Part shown: positions 1-9,377 of the stretch, piece by piece
How positions within the stretch are numbered: the first letter of the stretch is position 1
Layout of the letters: each line of letters starts with the position of its first letter
Assembly (NCBI RefSeq): GCF_000003815.2
Contig: NC_049996.1
Coordinates: 1,753,729-1,773,741, forward strand
DNA: 20,013 nt
Direction of reading: 5' to 3'
Origin: Branchiostoma floridae
Lineage: Eukaryota; Chordata; Leptocardii; Amphioxiformes; Branchiostomatidae
The notes under the pieces: model-generated
What the model was told of the DNA's origin: nothing
The model's database searches: none
Seen by the model: only the letters and a program-made list of their open reading frames with translations
Made by a program: the position numbers and the translations under genes

Positions 1-2720
1 AATGGTGGTTAGTTCTGCAGAAACTGTTTCAGGAATAATGGTGGTTAATTCTGCAGGAGTTGTTTCAGTATCAATGGTAGTTAATTCTGCAGTTGTTACG
101 GTGTCCGGAGTGCCTGGTTCTACAGCAGTTGTTACGGTGTCCGTAGTGCCTGGTTCTACAGCAGTTGTTACGGTGTCCGGAGTGGTTGGTTCTACAGCAG
201 TTGTTACGGTGTCCGGAGTGCCTGGTTCTACAACAGTTGTTACGGTGTCCGGAGTGCCTGGTTCTACAGCAGTTGTTACGGTGTCCGGAGTGCCTGGTTC
301 TACAACAGTTGTTACGGTGTCCGCAGTGGATGGTTCTACAGCAGTTGTTAATGGGTCCTGAGTGGTTAGTTCTACAGCAGCTGTTACGGAGTCCGCAGTG
401 GATGGTTCTACAGCAGTTGTTACGGTGTCTGGAGTGCCTGGTACTACAGCAGTTGTTACGGTGTCTGGAGTGCCTGGTTCTACAGCAGTTGTTACGGTGT
501 CCGGAGTAGCTGGTTCTACAGCAGTTGTTACGGTGTCCGGAGTGCCTGGTTCTACAGCAGTTGTTACTGGGTCCGGAGTGCCTGTTTCTACAGCAGTTGT
601 TACGGTGTCCGGAGTGCCTGTTTCTACAGCAGTTGTTACGGTGTCCAGAGTGCTTGGTTCTGCAGCAGTTGCTACGGTGTCCGGAGTGGCTGGTTCTACA
701 GCAGTTGTTACGGTGTCCGGAGTGCTTGGTTCTACAGCAGTTGTTACGGTGTCCGGAGTGCCTGGTTCTACAGCAGTTGTTACGGTGTCCGGAGTGCCTG
801 GTTCTACAGCAGTTGTTACGGTGTCCGGAGTGCCTGGTTCTACAGCAGATGTTACGATGTCCGGAGTGCCTGTTTCTACAGCAGTTGTTACGGTGTCCGG
901 AGTGCCTGGTTCTACAGCAGTTGTTACGGTGTCCAGAGTGCTTGGTTCTGCAGCAGTTGTTACGGTGTCCGGAGTGGCTGGTTCTACAGCAGTTGTTACG
1001 GTGTCCAGAGTGCTTGGTTCTGCAGCAGTTGTTACGGTGTCCGGAGTGGTTGGTTCTACAACAGTTGTTACTGTGTCCGGAGTGGTTGGTTCTACAGCAG
1101 TTGTTACGGTGTCTGGAGTGCCTGGTTCTACAGCAGTTGTTACGGTGTCCGGAGTGCCTGGTTCTACAACAGTTGTTACGGTGTCCGGATTGCCTGGTTC
1201 TACAGCAGTTGTTACGGTGTCCGGAGTGCCTGGTTCTACAACAGTTGTTACTGTGTCCGGAGTGGTTGGTTCTACAGCAGTTGTTACGGTGTCTGGAGTG
1301 CCTGGTTCTACAGCAGTTGTTACGGTGTCCGGAGTAGCTGGTTCTACAGCAGTTGTTGCGGTGTCTGGAGTGCCTATTTCTACAGCAGTTGTTACGGTGT
1401 CCGGAGTGGCTGGTTCTACAGCAATTGTTACGGTGCCCGTAGTGGTTGGTTCTACATCATTTGTTACAGTGTCCGGAGTACCTGGTTTTACAGCAGTTGT
1501 TACGGTGTCCGGAGTGCCTGGTTCTACAGCAGTTGTTAACGGTGTCCGCAGTGGAGGGTTCTACAGCAGTTGTTACGGTGTCTGGAGTGCCTGGTTCTAC
1601 AGCAGTTGTTCCTGGGTCCAGAGTGCCTGGTTCTACAGCAGTTGTTACGGTGTCCGGAGTGCCTGGTTCTACAGCAGTTGTTACGGTGTCCGGAGTGGCT
1701 GATTCTACAGCAGTTGTTACGGTGTCCGCAGTGGATGGTTCTACAGCAGATGTTACGGTGTCCGCAGTGCCTGGTTCTACAGCAGATGTTACGGTGTCCG
1801 CAGTGGATGGTTCTACAGCAGTTGTTACGATGTCCGGATTGCCTGGTTCTACAGCAGTTGTTACGGTGTCCGGAGTGCCTGGTTCTACAGCAGTTGTTAC
1901 GGTGTCCGGAGTGCCTGGTTCTACAGCAGTTGTTACGGTGTCCGGATTGCCTGGTTCTACAGCAGTTGTTACGATGTCCGGAGTGCCTGGTTCTACAGCA
2001 GTTGTTACGGTGTCTGGAGTGCCTGGTTCTACAGCAGTTGTTACGGTGTCCGGAGTGGTTGGTTCTACGACAGTTGTTACGGTGTCCGGAGTGCCTGGTT
2101 CTACAGCAGTTGTTACGGTGTCCGAAGTGCCTGGTTCTACAGCAGATGTTACGGTGTCCGCAGTGGATGGTTGTACAGCAGTTGTTACGATGTCCGGATT
2201 GCCTGGTTCTACAGCAGTTGTTATGGTGTCCGGAGTGCCTGGTTCTACAACAGTTGTTACGGTGTCCGGAGTGCCTGGTTCTACAGCAGTTGTTACGGTG
2301 TCCGGAGTGCCTGGTTCTACAGCAATTGTCACGGTGTCCGGAGTGCCTGGTTCTACAACAGTTGTTACGGTGTCCGGAGTGCCTGGTTCTACAACAGTTG
2401 TTACGGTGTCTGGAGTGCCTGGTTCTACAACAGTTGTTACGGTGTCCGGAGTGCCTGGTTCTACAACAGTTGTTACGGTGTCCGGAGTGCCTGGTTCTAC
2501 AGCAGTTGTTACGGTGTCCGGAGTGCCTGGTTCTACAGCAGTTGTTACGGTGTCCGGAGTGCCTGGTTCTACAGCAGTTGTTACGGTGTCCGGAGTGCCT
2601 GGTTCTACAGCAGTTGTTATGGTGTTTGGGGTGGCTGGTTCTGTTGTAGTTGTTACGGTGTTCGGGGTGGTTGGTTCTGTTGTAGTTGTTACGGTGCTCG
2701 AAGTGGCTGGTTCTGTAGTG
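1..2720. repeat. 36-bp coding minisatellite, about 75 units
   Basis: The tract is strictly periodic at 36 bp. The homogeneous units run from 92 to 2720, exactly 73 x 36 bases plus one inserted base. Three further diverged units lie at 2-91 and keep the same 36-bp spacing. The two or three units next to 2720 are also diverged. Because 36 is a multiple of three and the unit lacks stops, several frames on both strands stay open (VVTVSGVPGSTA and LRCPECLVLQQL on plus); these are shadows of the preferred minus frame. Substitutions recur in blocks, for example units encoding EPSTADTV, EPGNPD or EPTTPD, as expected of unequal exchange or conversion. Confidence 0.97.
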
Positions 2721-2721
2721 T
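1..2721 (-). CDS. Mucin-like tandem-repeat exon of gene 2 (partial, runs off the left edge)
   Basis: This exon encodes a Thr/Pro-rich, probably heavily O-glycosylated stalk of about 75 twelve-residue repeats with consensus TTAVEPGTPDTV. The minus strand is preferred for four reasons. A polypyrimidine acceptor (gtttttcgttcttgtag) ends exactly at the repeat boundary, at 2722. The diverged end units still read as Thr/Pro-rich mucin sequence, such as TTTTEPTTPNTV at the start and TTAELTTIDTET near base 1. The frame has no stop from 2721 to 1 apart from one frameshift. It also joins in phase 1 to two upstream exons with mucin-type content. Entry is phase 1: 'AC' completes a codon, followed by ACT ACA GAA CCA. 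A single inserted A at 1538/1539 shifts the frame; read literally, the shifted frame stops near 1455. Function is inferred from composition (mucin PTS domains), and no SEA, EGF or cysteine-knot domain is visible in this part. Confidence 0.72.
1538..1539 (-). other. Single-base insertion breaking the mucin repeat frame
   Basis: The usual gttgttacgg reads gttgttaacgg here, the only length change in 73 consecutive units. On the minus strand the frame changes from TTAVEPGTPDTV to NNCCRTRHSGHR and reaches a stop (TGA) near 1455, about 28 codons later. The original frame is open again to base 1 once the extra base is discounted. An assembly or consensus error in a long repeat is the simplest explanation; a truncating allele is the alternative. 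Confidence 0.8.
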
Positions 2722-2824
2722 CTACAAGAACGAAAAACTCGACATGTCGGTATCATGGTATTCAGGTTCATTGATTGCATAGCACCCAGTTACTTATTAA
2801 TTATTAATTACCAAGAAGCGAGAA

Positions 2825-2952
2825 GAAGCCGAACTTTTGTGTTAGACTAGATTTGTGACACTTTTATATGTATATATCTTGACTGGTTGTGACCTGTACT
2901 TAGCTCGGTTGGGCAAAATTGTGCAAAAAAGGTCTTCATTCATTCATTAATA
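2825..2952 (+). mobile_element. Possible non-LTR retrotransposon 3' end
   Basis: The segment ends in 'caaaattgtgcaaaaaagg' followed by a short (CATT)n run (tcattcattcatt). This resembles the 3' tails of CR1-like LINEs, which end in short simple repeats. No reading frame of such an element is visible. Family membership is from memory. Confidence 0.35.
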
Positions 2953-2959
2953 CGCAATA

Positions 2960-3480
2960 TATTTAGTTTTAATAACTATTTTATCGTAATTAAACCACAG
3001 AAGCACACCTTCGTTTCAAATTCAACTACACATTGACAAAAGAGCATTAAAGCATACGTACATATATAGGAACTGAAATGTAAAACTCACTTTAACCTGA
3101 GATAAAACAAGCAACCATCCTTTAATCCTTAAACACTTTTGAGGTCATTACAAAATCAGAATTTGTGTACAACATAGCTCATGACGCTGTGGTTGGTTGA
3201 ACAAGATATTTAGTGGATGGGTAGGAGTCAAGAAGAGAAAGGTCAAGTTCGATAATGGGCCTTTTTGCGGTGCAATTACAGTACTGCAGCTAAGCGTCGA
3301 AGTTCGAGGTCAATTGTTTTTGTAAGTGCCAGGTCCATGATTTTTTAGAAGCAGATAGGTCTTGGAGCACGTAGACAGCACGCAGTTGCACGTACGGCTT
3401 AGCTTTAAGGGACATTCACTAGAAGTTATTTGATAGATCTAAATATGGCCTAGTTTCAGGGACAACCATGGGCAATAGGC
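2960..3480. other. AT-rich intronic sequence without recognised features
   Basis: No ORF, RNA gene or clear repeat is seen. Near 3450 'tagtttcagggacaacc' resembles part of the diverged tandem unit found at 3863 and 4027, so repeat-derived sequence may begin there. Confidence 0.5.
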
Positions 3481-3489
3481 CTCGGAACT

Positions 3490-3790
3490 GTTGTTGTTCT
3501 GCAATAAAGAGGACATTGGTGCCACACTCAACGAAACTGGCACTCAAGGCAATTCAAAGGCACCGATCCACCAGATAATGACACCCCGCTGCGCTCATAA
3601 AAGGTCACCGTCAGCCCTTCCGGTCATCCTTAGAGCAGAGCTAACCCTCGCTCCGCTCGCTGGTTGCCTTCGGCTACCTTCTAGTGCTGGTCGCCTTCGA
3701 CTACCTTCAGGTGCCTTCGCTCGGAACTCGCCGACGTTTGGCACCCGCTCGGGTGATCCCGAGGACATGTACTTCATTTAGAGCCAAACT
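3490..3790. repeat. GC-rich dispersed repeat with internal CCTTCG motifs
   Basis: A GC-rich block in AT-rich surroundings contains three imperfect repeats of the type TTGCCTTCGGCTACCTTC around 3660-3720. Both strands are open for 60-96 codons here (3491-3781 plus, 3595-3777 minus), but the peptides show no recognisable domain, so the openness is attributed to composition. It is probably a transposon or satellite fragment. Confidence 0.4.
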
Positions 3791-3862
3791 CGTAACATCA
3801 TCCAGCAGGCAGTATAAAAGCATGGGAGATCCAACAACAATTCCCTGGCCTACCGCCTATGG

Positions 3863-4190
3863 GACAACCACGTGACTAAAAATCCCTACCTGAAACTCGA
3901 CAAGCAGTTTTAGATAGGCAATACGTAGATCTTTCTTTGACGAGAAGTTGCATCAGAATTCTAATTTGGTTTGTCATGCTCAAATTCACAATTTTCGACA
4001 AATGGCAGAAGTGACCTACTTTCAGTGACAACCGCGTGACTAAATTTCTTGACTCAAAACTCTGCAATCATTTAATAGGCAATACATAGGTCTCCCTTTG
4101 ACAAGAAGTTGAACTAGAATTCTAAATTATTTTGTCACATAAAGCACTTTTACACGGCTAAAATTCACAATTTGCACGTTGACACGAATA
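3863..4190. repeat. Diverged tandem duplication, about 164-bp unit
   Basis: Two units start at 3863 (gacaaccacgtgactaaa) and 4027 (gacaaccgcgtgactaaa). Both continue with a matching 'aggcaatac', then 'gagaagttg'/'caagaagttg', 'agaattctaa' and 'aaattcacaattt'. Related words (ggcctactttc, ccgtgacaac) recur at 7238-7275 on the far side of the nested transposon, so the insertion seems to have landed inside this repeat array. Confidence 0.7.
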
Positions 4191-4814
4191 TCTTGTTGTT
4201 GATTTTAATGTTGATATACTATATTATATAATAGATTTTTACGATCCCTTGCCAATCTATAGAATTTTAATCGCAATAGTTGTCATGTTTTAATTCATTG
4301 TGATGTAAATCCCGTAAATGTTATGCTTTTAACTCCTTTGTTAAGTCTGAAACAATTCAGCCTCGGCTGCTATTGCTAACGTCACATTTGCACAAAGGGG
4401 CCGGCCGGGTAGGTTAGGGGCTGAATTGCACTTTCGGGCGGGCCCCCGTGAGACCCCCGGCGGCTGCCGGGCTAGTTTGGGGCTCGGACGGGGCCCCGTT
4501 TGATTCTAAGGCCTACGTCACATTACTCAGGGTGTCCGCGCGGTGTCTAACCGATCTAGGCCCCGGCCGGGCTCTGAAGCCGGGAAGACATCGGCTCACA
4601 TAGTCACAAATCATTTTTTCTTCACGCGTCCCGTTAGAGGTCCCGAGGGGCTCCGGTGGGCATTCCGGCGGCTTTCGTGCAATAGTCGTATGCTTTAATC
4701 ATTTATTGCTCGATGCTCGGCAGGCAACCGTGAGCTGCCCTGGGGATGTCCACGGGTACCCCGTAGGGGTCTAGCAGTGGGTCGGCCGATTCACCTCTTG
4801 TAGATGTATGGTCC

Positions 4815-4953
4815 TACTCTCCAAGCAGAGGTTAGGTTTTTTTAGTTGTTTTTATCGGGCTTTCTATTTTGTCATTTTTTTTCCTGTGTCCAACGTAACA
4901 GGGTAAAAAAACGTTGAAAAAACAGCCGGAGCCTAACCTCTGCTTGGAGAGTA
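4815..4953. mobile_element. Foldback (MITE-like) insertion inside the nested element
   Basis: The termini are TACTCTCCAAGCAGAGG and its inverse. The flanks are GTATGGTCC (4806-4814) and GAATGGTCC (4954-4962), a 9-bp target duplication with one mutation. Compared with its sister at 9122-9279, the left arm lacks about 20 bases (ctccggctgttttttcaacg), so the hairpin is no longer perfect. Confidence 0.75.
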
Positions 4954-5002
4954 GAATGGTCCCTGTCGTACGCCCCGCAAACACGACCATCATGTTTTTT
5001 AG

Positions 5003-5678
5003 NNNNNNNNNNNNNNNNNNNNNNNNNNNNNNNNNNNNNNNNNNNNNNNNNNNNNNNNNNNNNNNNNNNNNNNNNNNNNNNNNNNNNNNNNNNNNNNNNN
5101 NNNNNNNNNNNNNNNNNNNNNNNNNNNNNNNNNNNNNNNNNNNNNNNNNNNNNNNNNNNNNNNNNNNNNNNNNNNNNNNNNNNNNNNNNNNNNNNNNNNN
5201 NNNNNNNNNNNNNNNNNNNNNNNNNNNNNNNNNNNNNNNNNNNNNNNNNNNNNNNNNNNNNNNNNNNNNNNNNNNNNNNNNNNNNNNNNNNNNNNNNNNN
5301 NNNNNNNNNNNNNNNNNNNNNNNNNNNNNNNNNNNNNNNNNNNNNNNNNNNNNNNNNNNNNNNNNNNNNNNNNNNNNNNNNNNNNNNNNNNNNNNNNNNN
5401 NNNNNNNNNNNNNNNNNNNNNNNNNNNNNNNNNNNNNNNNNNNNNNNNNNNNNNNNNNNNNNNNNNNNNNNNNNNNNNNNNNNNNNNNNNNNNNNNNNNN
5501 NNNNNNNNNNNNNNNNNNNNNNNNNNNNNNNNNNNNNNNNNNNNNNNNNNNNNNNNNNNNNNNNNNNNNNNNNNNNNNNNNNNNNNNNNNNNNNNNNNNN
5601 NNNNNNNNNNNNNNNNNNNNNNNNNNNNNNNNNNNNNNNNNNNNNNNNNNNNNNNNNNNNNNNNNNNNNNNNNNNNNN
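5003..5678. other. Assembly gap, 676 N
   Basis: This run of unknown bases falls in the centre of the nested element. The equivalent stretch in the host copy is about 630 bases (roughly 6201-6830) and in the 8817-10123 copy about 460 bases. The gap therefore probably holds the transposase-remnant segment and its flanking homopolymer. Apparent ORFs across it are artefacts. Confidence 0.98.
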
Positions 5679-6450
5679 CCGGGATGACACAACGGATGCA
5701 ATAGTTTGTAATGCAATAAGGTTGGGCATGTACCGTCGAGTAGCGTCGGGATGCCGGGCGGGTACTGGGTGGGTACTGTAGGGGAGCCTGGCGATGTGTC
5801 CACGATTAGTTGACGGCTTTGATTCGGCGTATTTTCCTGCCCGGGGCCCGGTTGATTTTAAGTTCGTCTAAGAATCAACCGGGGCCCCGGCCGAGCCCCA
5901 AACTAGCCCGGCAGCCGCCGGGGGTCTCACGGGGTCCCGCCCGAAAGTGCAACAAATCAGCCCCTAACCTACCCGGCCGGACCCCTTTGTGTAAATGTGA
6001 CGTTAGCATAAGTGGGACATAAAATCAATCGGGGTCCGGGCAGGAAAATACGTCGAATCAAAGCCGTCAACTAATCGTGAACACATCGGCAGGGTCCCCT
6101 ACAGTACCTGCCCGGTATCCGCCCGGTGCCCCGACAGTACTCGACGGTACAGGCCTAATCTTCTTGCATTACAAAATATTGCATCCTTTGTGTCATCCCA
6201 GAACACCGCCAGGGCCGCTGACGGGTCCCTCGGTCATCAAACAGGCCATGGTCACATTTCCACATAAGGAACCCTGGCGGGTAATTGACGGACTGTTTTT
6301 TGGCTCTTCAGGTGGGGGTCCTGCTAGTCTCCCAGCGGCTGCCGGGTTATTTTTGGTCTCGGGCGGGGCCCCGGTTGGTTTTAAGTCGGACTTAAAATGA
6401 ACCGGGGTCCCGGCGGGGAAATTATTAGGGAAATATCATCAGTAAAAAAA

Positions 6451-6735
6451 TCACTTTTTACTCTTCTCAATGGAAGGTCCCACATGCATAAGTCGCATAA
6501 AGGACTTAAAGTCGCAAGAATGTTCTCGAATTTATAGCTTGCTCATCAGCGTATCGTAGACCCAAAACATGGTTCGGAGCCGACATCTTCTCTCGCACTG
6601 CCGTTCCGCTTGTCTCTCCTCTTCCACTACCCATGTAGCAAGAACAAGGATGAAACGGTGACGAGCCGTCGCCACCCACAGCCTGAGTTGAGCAAGCGGC
6701 ATGTGCTCGTCCTGTCGGTCGAAGTGCAGTGGCAT
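6451..6735 (-). pseudogene. Broken N-terminal fragment of a PIF/Harbinger-type transposase
   Basis: ATG at 6735 opens 67 codons ending in FWVYDTLMSKL and a TAA (6532-6534). The same frame continues past that stop with REHSCDFKSFMRL and VGPSIEKS to a TGA at 6451. The order is a hydrophobic run with acidic residues, an Arg-rich block (CERRCRLR), FWV..., YDTLM, then a Phe-Lys-x-Phe helix. It resembles the start of Harbinger transposases, where R-rich/WVRP, Y-H-T-L and FKNFLRM motifs occur in this order. The DDE catalytic core is absent. Compared with 9378-9524, residues between FMRL and VGPS are deleted. The internal TAA is shared by both copies, so it predates their divergence. Homology is judged by eye. 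Confidence 0.5.
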
Positions 6736-7175
6736 TTTCCGCTTCTACTTGTGTTAGTAAACACTTGCAAAAGTCAACGAAGACTAGCCAACCAATGCTT
6801 ATATACCTCCCCCCCCTCCCAAGAAAAACCCCAAAACATGATTGTCGTGGTTCGCTGGGCGTACGACAGTGACCATACTTTTGTCCACAAGGGGTGAATC
6901 GGCCGACCCACTGCCAGACCCCTGCGGGGTATCTGTGGACATCCCCTGGGCAGCTCACGGGTGCCTGCCGAACATCGAGCGATAAAGGGTTAAATTATTG
7001 CAGGAAAGCCACCGGAATGCCCCCGAGCCCCCCGGGACCTCTAACAGGACGCGTGAAGAAAAAATGATTTGTGACTATGCGAGCCGATGTCTACCTGGCT
7101 TCAGAGCCCGGCCGGGGCCTACATCGGTTAGAAACCGCGCGGACTCCCTGCATGGGTAATGTGACGTAGGCCTAT

Positions 7176-7720
7176 TTCTGGACTACTTGTACGATTTGTA
7201 TGCAATAAACCAGTTATTATTATTTCGTCAAACGCAAAAACTGGCCTACTTTCGAGGAAAACTCCGTGACAACAAAACAAGAAGCCAAATTTTACAACAA
7301 TGCATTTGATAGATATACAAATCATCTATACAGGGTACAAATTTCGAGCCAAAAAAAATACCAGAGCGGCACTTATAGCGTTACAAAGTTGGACCAAAAA
7401 TTATGTTATTTTGAAGCTTGGAACATTGTATTGTTTTGATGCTGCCCAAGAACTCCATTTTATCTCGTTGGAAATTGCACAACAATTTTCAAAAAGCCTA
7501 AATGTTGGTCTATTCAGATCTTGTTTTGTTTTTACGATACAATTTAGGGTTTTGGAGTGACAATACCGTAAAGTATGCCGATCTACGTGTTTTTGAGATG
7601 CGGAAATTGGGGAAAATGGCCAGAAAACTTTGTTGGCCCGTTACCATTGCAAGTACTATTACTGTGCAAAATATGAGCCAAATCGATTTTTTTTTTACCC
7701 TTGCCACCATTTGTTGATCC
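7176..7720. other. AT-rich intronic sequence with repeat fragments
   Basis: The start (7235-7275) matches the tandem unit seen at 3863-4190. The rest shows no gene: the 60-90 codon open frames here have no recognisable motif and no supporting splice sites. Confidence 0.45.
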
Positions 7721-7723
7721 TTA

Positions 7724-8574
7724 AGCCATGTTGATTTTATTATATGGATGACATCCTCTGGGAACTCCAAAACTGATGCGAACGAACGAATAAAAAAAGT
7801 TTGGCCCCCAAAAAGGTGCCTTCAGTATGAAATCTAAGTGGTCAGGAAGGACTAAAAACACATAGTATGGTACATTGTATATCAACAGTTAGACCAGTAC
7901 ATCCTACGGGTGCAAAACATTTTTTTTTATTCTTGGACCGATCCGAAATAAAATCAGAGCTAAAAAAAATAAGTGGGTTTCACCAATTAGAAAATGGACA
8001 CACTTTCTAATTGGTCGGCATGCAATCGGGGTCTTACCGGGCCAAGAAGACAACAAGAGCGAAGTCGAGTAGAGTTGTTTGTACCAAGTTTCTACAGTCA
8101 ATGGTACAGAGACGGTTAGCCTTGATTACAATAGTCATGGAGATTGGATTTTAAAACGCCAGTGGGAGTCGGATAATCAACCAAACAGATTCATTTGTAG
8201 AAAAATTGACCAATTACCATTGTTTTGAGTATTGCCAATTCTTACGTTTACAGACAATCAGGTTCATGTCCGGACCTGGAAATGATCCTCTGGACGGGAT
8301 ACCTGAATTTTCTGTACCGATACCTCCTCCTACCAACAATAGATTTTTTTTCTTTCTGTCCTTTCACATCTTATTCTTTGACTTTGTATTTATTTTGGCA
8401 TTCTATGGCATTAGTTATCTGTTATCTGATACTTTCAATCTATGGTATATATGTGCTCAATTCACAGCTGATTTGCACAATTTACTGTGTGGTCAAAAAC
8501 CATTTTTTTTTTGGAAATGGCCGAAAATTAATGCGAGCGCGGATGTCATCCATATAATCAAGTCAACATTGGCC
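7724..8574. mobile_element. Non-autonomous DNA transposon, family 2, long copy
   Basis: Inverted ends share ATTATATGGATGACATCC (about 7738-7756) and its inverse at 8541-8558. The outer ends AGCCATGTTGA and TCAACATTGGCC are flanked by TTA at 7721-7723 and 8575-8577, a possible 3-bp target duplication. The internal text around 8340-8400 (ttctttctgtcctttcacatctt) recurs in the copy at 13686-14077. The interior also contains a hairpin (ccaattagaaa / tttctaattgg, 7992-8023). The 159-codon frame at 8206-8685 overruns the element end and shows no domain, so it is not called. Confidence 0.7.
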
Positions 8575-9121
8575 TTACAGATATTTGCTCTTAATCACGT
8601 GTTACAAATATTACAGTTCTTACGTGTAAATGGTGTGACACTAGTTGTTATTGTGGCACTACTAGCTGTAGCAAGTGTACATTAATCTGAGTGTACTCTT
8701 GCAGCTAAGCACATTTTTCTGAACATTAATTACATTTCAAACATTTATATTCTTCAGTACCATCTTTAGGAGCTACACCATGTTTTGTTCCATTTAATTG
8801 AGCGTGTTATAACTAAGGCCTACGTCACATTACCCAGGGTGTCCGCGCGGTGTCTAACCGATCTAGGCCCCGGCCGGGCTCTGAAGCCGGGAAGACATCG
8901 GCTCACATAGTCACAAATCATTTTTTCTTCACGAGTCCCGTTAGAGGTCCCGAGGGGCTCCGGTGGGCATTCCGGCGGCTTTCGTGCAATAGTCGTATGC
9001 TTTAATCATTTATCGCTCGATACTCGGCAGGCAACCGTGAGCTGCCCTGGGGATGTCCACGGGTACCCCGTAGGGGTCTGACAGTGGGTCGGCCGATTCA
9101 CCCCTTGTAGATGTATGGTCC

Positions 9122-9279
9122 TACTCTCCAAGCAGAGGTTAGGCTCCGGCTGTTTTTTCAACGTTTTTTTAGTCGTTTTTATCGGGCTTTCGATTATTGT
9201 CATTTTTTTCCTGTGTCCAACCTAACAGGTAAAAAAACGTTGAAAAAACAGCCGGAGCCTAACCTCTGCTTGGAGAGTA
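9122..9279. mobile_element. Foldback (MITE-like) insertion with 9-bp target duplication
   Basis: This 158-bp segment has inverted arms of about 50 bp starting TACTCTCCAAGCAGAGG. It is flanked by perfect GTATGGTCC copies at 9113-9121 and 9280-9288. The pre-insertion site, with a single GTATGGTC, is preserved in the older relative (minus strand, 6871-6879). An 8-9 bp duplication points to hAT, Merlin or a MULE as the mobilising type; which one cannot be told from the arms. Confidence 0.85.
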
Positions 9280-9377
9280 GTATGGTCCCTGTCGTACGCC
9301 CCGCGAACCACGACCATCATGTTTTTTTTTTGCTGGGGGGGGGGGGGTTATTGGCTGGCTCGTTGAGGCGCCGACCC

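Larger units (their letters stand above)
4510..6008 (+). mobile_element. Younger Harbinger-like element nested in a relative
   Basis: The left end is GGCCTACGTCACATT and the right end AATGTGACGTTAGCA. Target duplication TAA lies at 4507-4509 and 6009-6011, inside the host element's 'gattcTTAgacg' segment as judged from the intact copies. The first 300 bases are nearly identical to 8817-9121, and the last 330 bases to 9789-10123. The centre is an assembly gap (5003-5678). The copy carries a foldback insertion at 4815-4953. No coding capacity is visible in the known part. Confidence 0.85.
4374..7172 (-). mobile_element. Older Harbinger-like element, inverted, split by a nested copy
   Basis: The left end is TGCTAACGTCACATT (4374) and the right end AATGTGACGTAGGCC (7172). 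The flanking target duplication is TAT (4371-4373, 7173-7175). The left piece (4374-4509) and right piece (6012-7172) are parts of one element interrupted at 4510-6008. The right piece contains the transposase remnant at 6451-6735, and GC-rich inverted subrepeats lie in both. It differs from the two other copies at many bases and lacks their foldback insertion, so it is the older copy. The 3-bp duplication and the protein remnant suggest PIF/Harbinger. The TIR is short and imperfect, sharing ACGTCACATT. Confidence 0.8.

Noticed and set aside
362-1702. Plus-strand 446-codon frame with VVTVSGVPGSTA repeats
   Set aside because: The repeat unit is open in several frames on both strands. The plus frame has a stop at 359-361, no start or splice context, and loses its pattern in the diverged end units, while the minus frame keeps Thr/Pro content there and has a splice acceptor at the repeat border.
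1-2720. CRISPR array
   Set aside because: Units are contiguous 36-bp coding repeats without unique spacers, in eukaryotic DNA.
1446-2774. Plus-strand 442-codon frame continuing past the repeat
   Set aside because: Its C-terminal extension is non-repeat sequence containing the minus-strand acceptor and polypyrimidine tract; it is most simply a shadow.
1536-2780. Minus frame rich in NNCCRTRHSGHR
   Set aside because: It is the out-of-phase reading of the same repeat. Its Cys/His/Arg pattern can suggest metal-binding repeats, but it does not connect to the upstream exons in phase and the edge units do not preserve it.
4832-5803. Open frames of 257-323 codons across 5003-5678
   Set aside because: They consist mainly of unknown residues from the assembly gap.
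6506-6958. Minus 150-codon frame in the older Harbinger-like copy
   Set aside because: It is in a different frame from the transposase remnant, runs across unrelated modules of the element and shows no family motif.
8206-8685. Plus 159-codon hydrophobic frame
   Set aside because: It runs across the end of a non-autonomous transposon; hydrophobicity comes from T-rich DNA.
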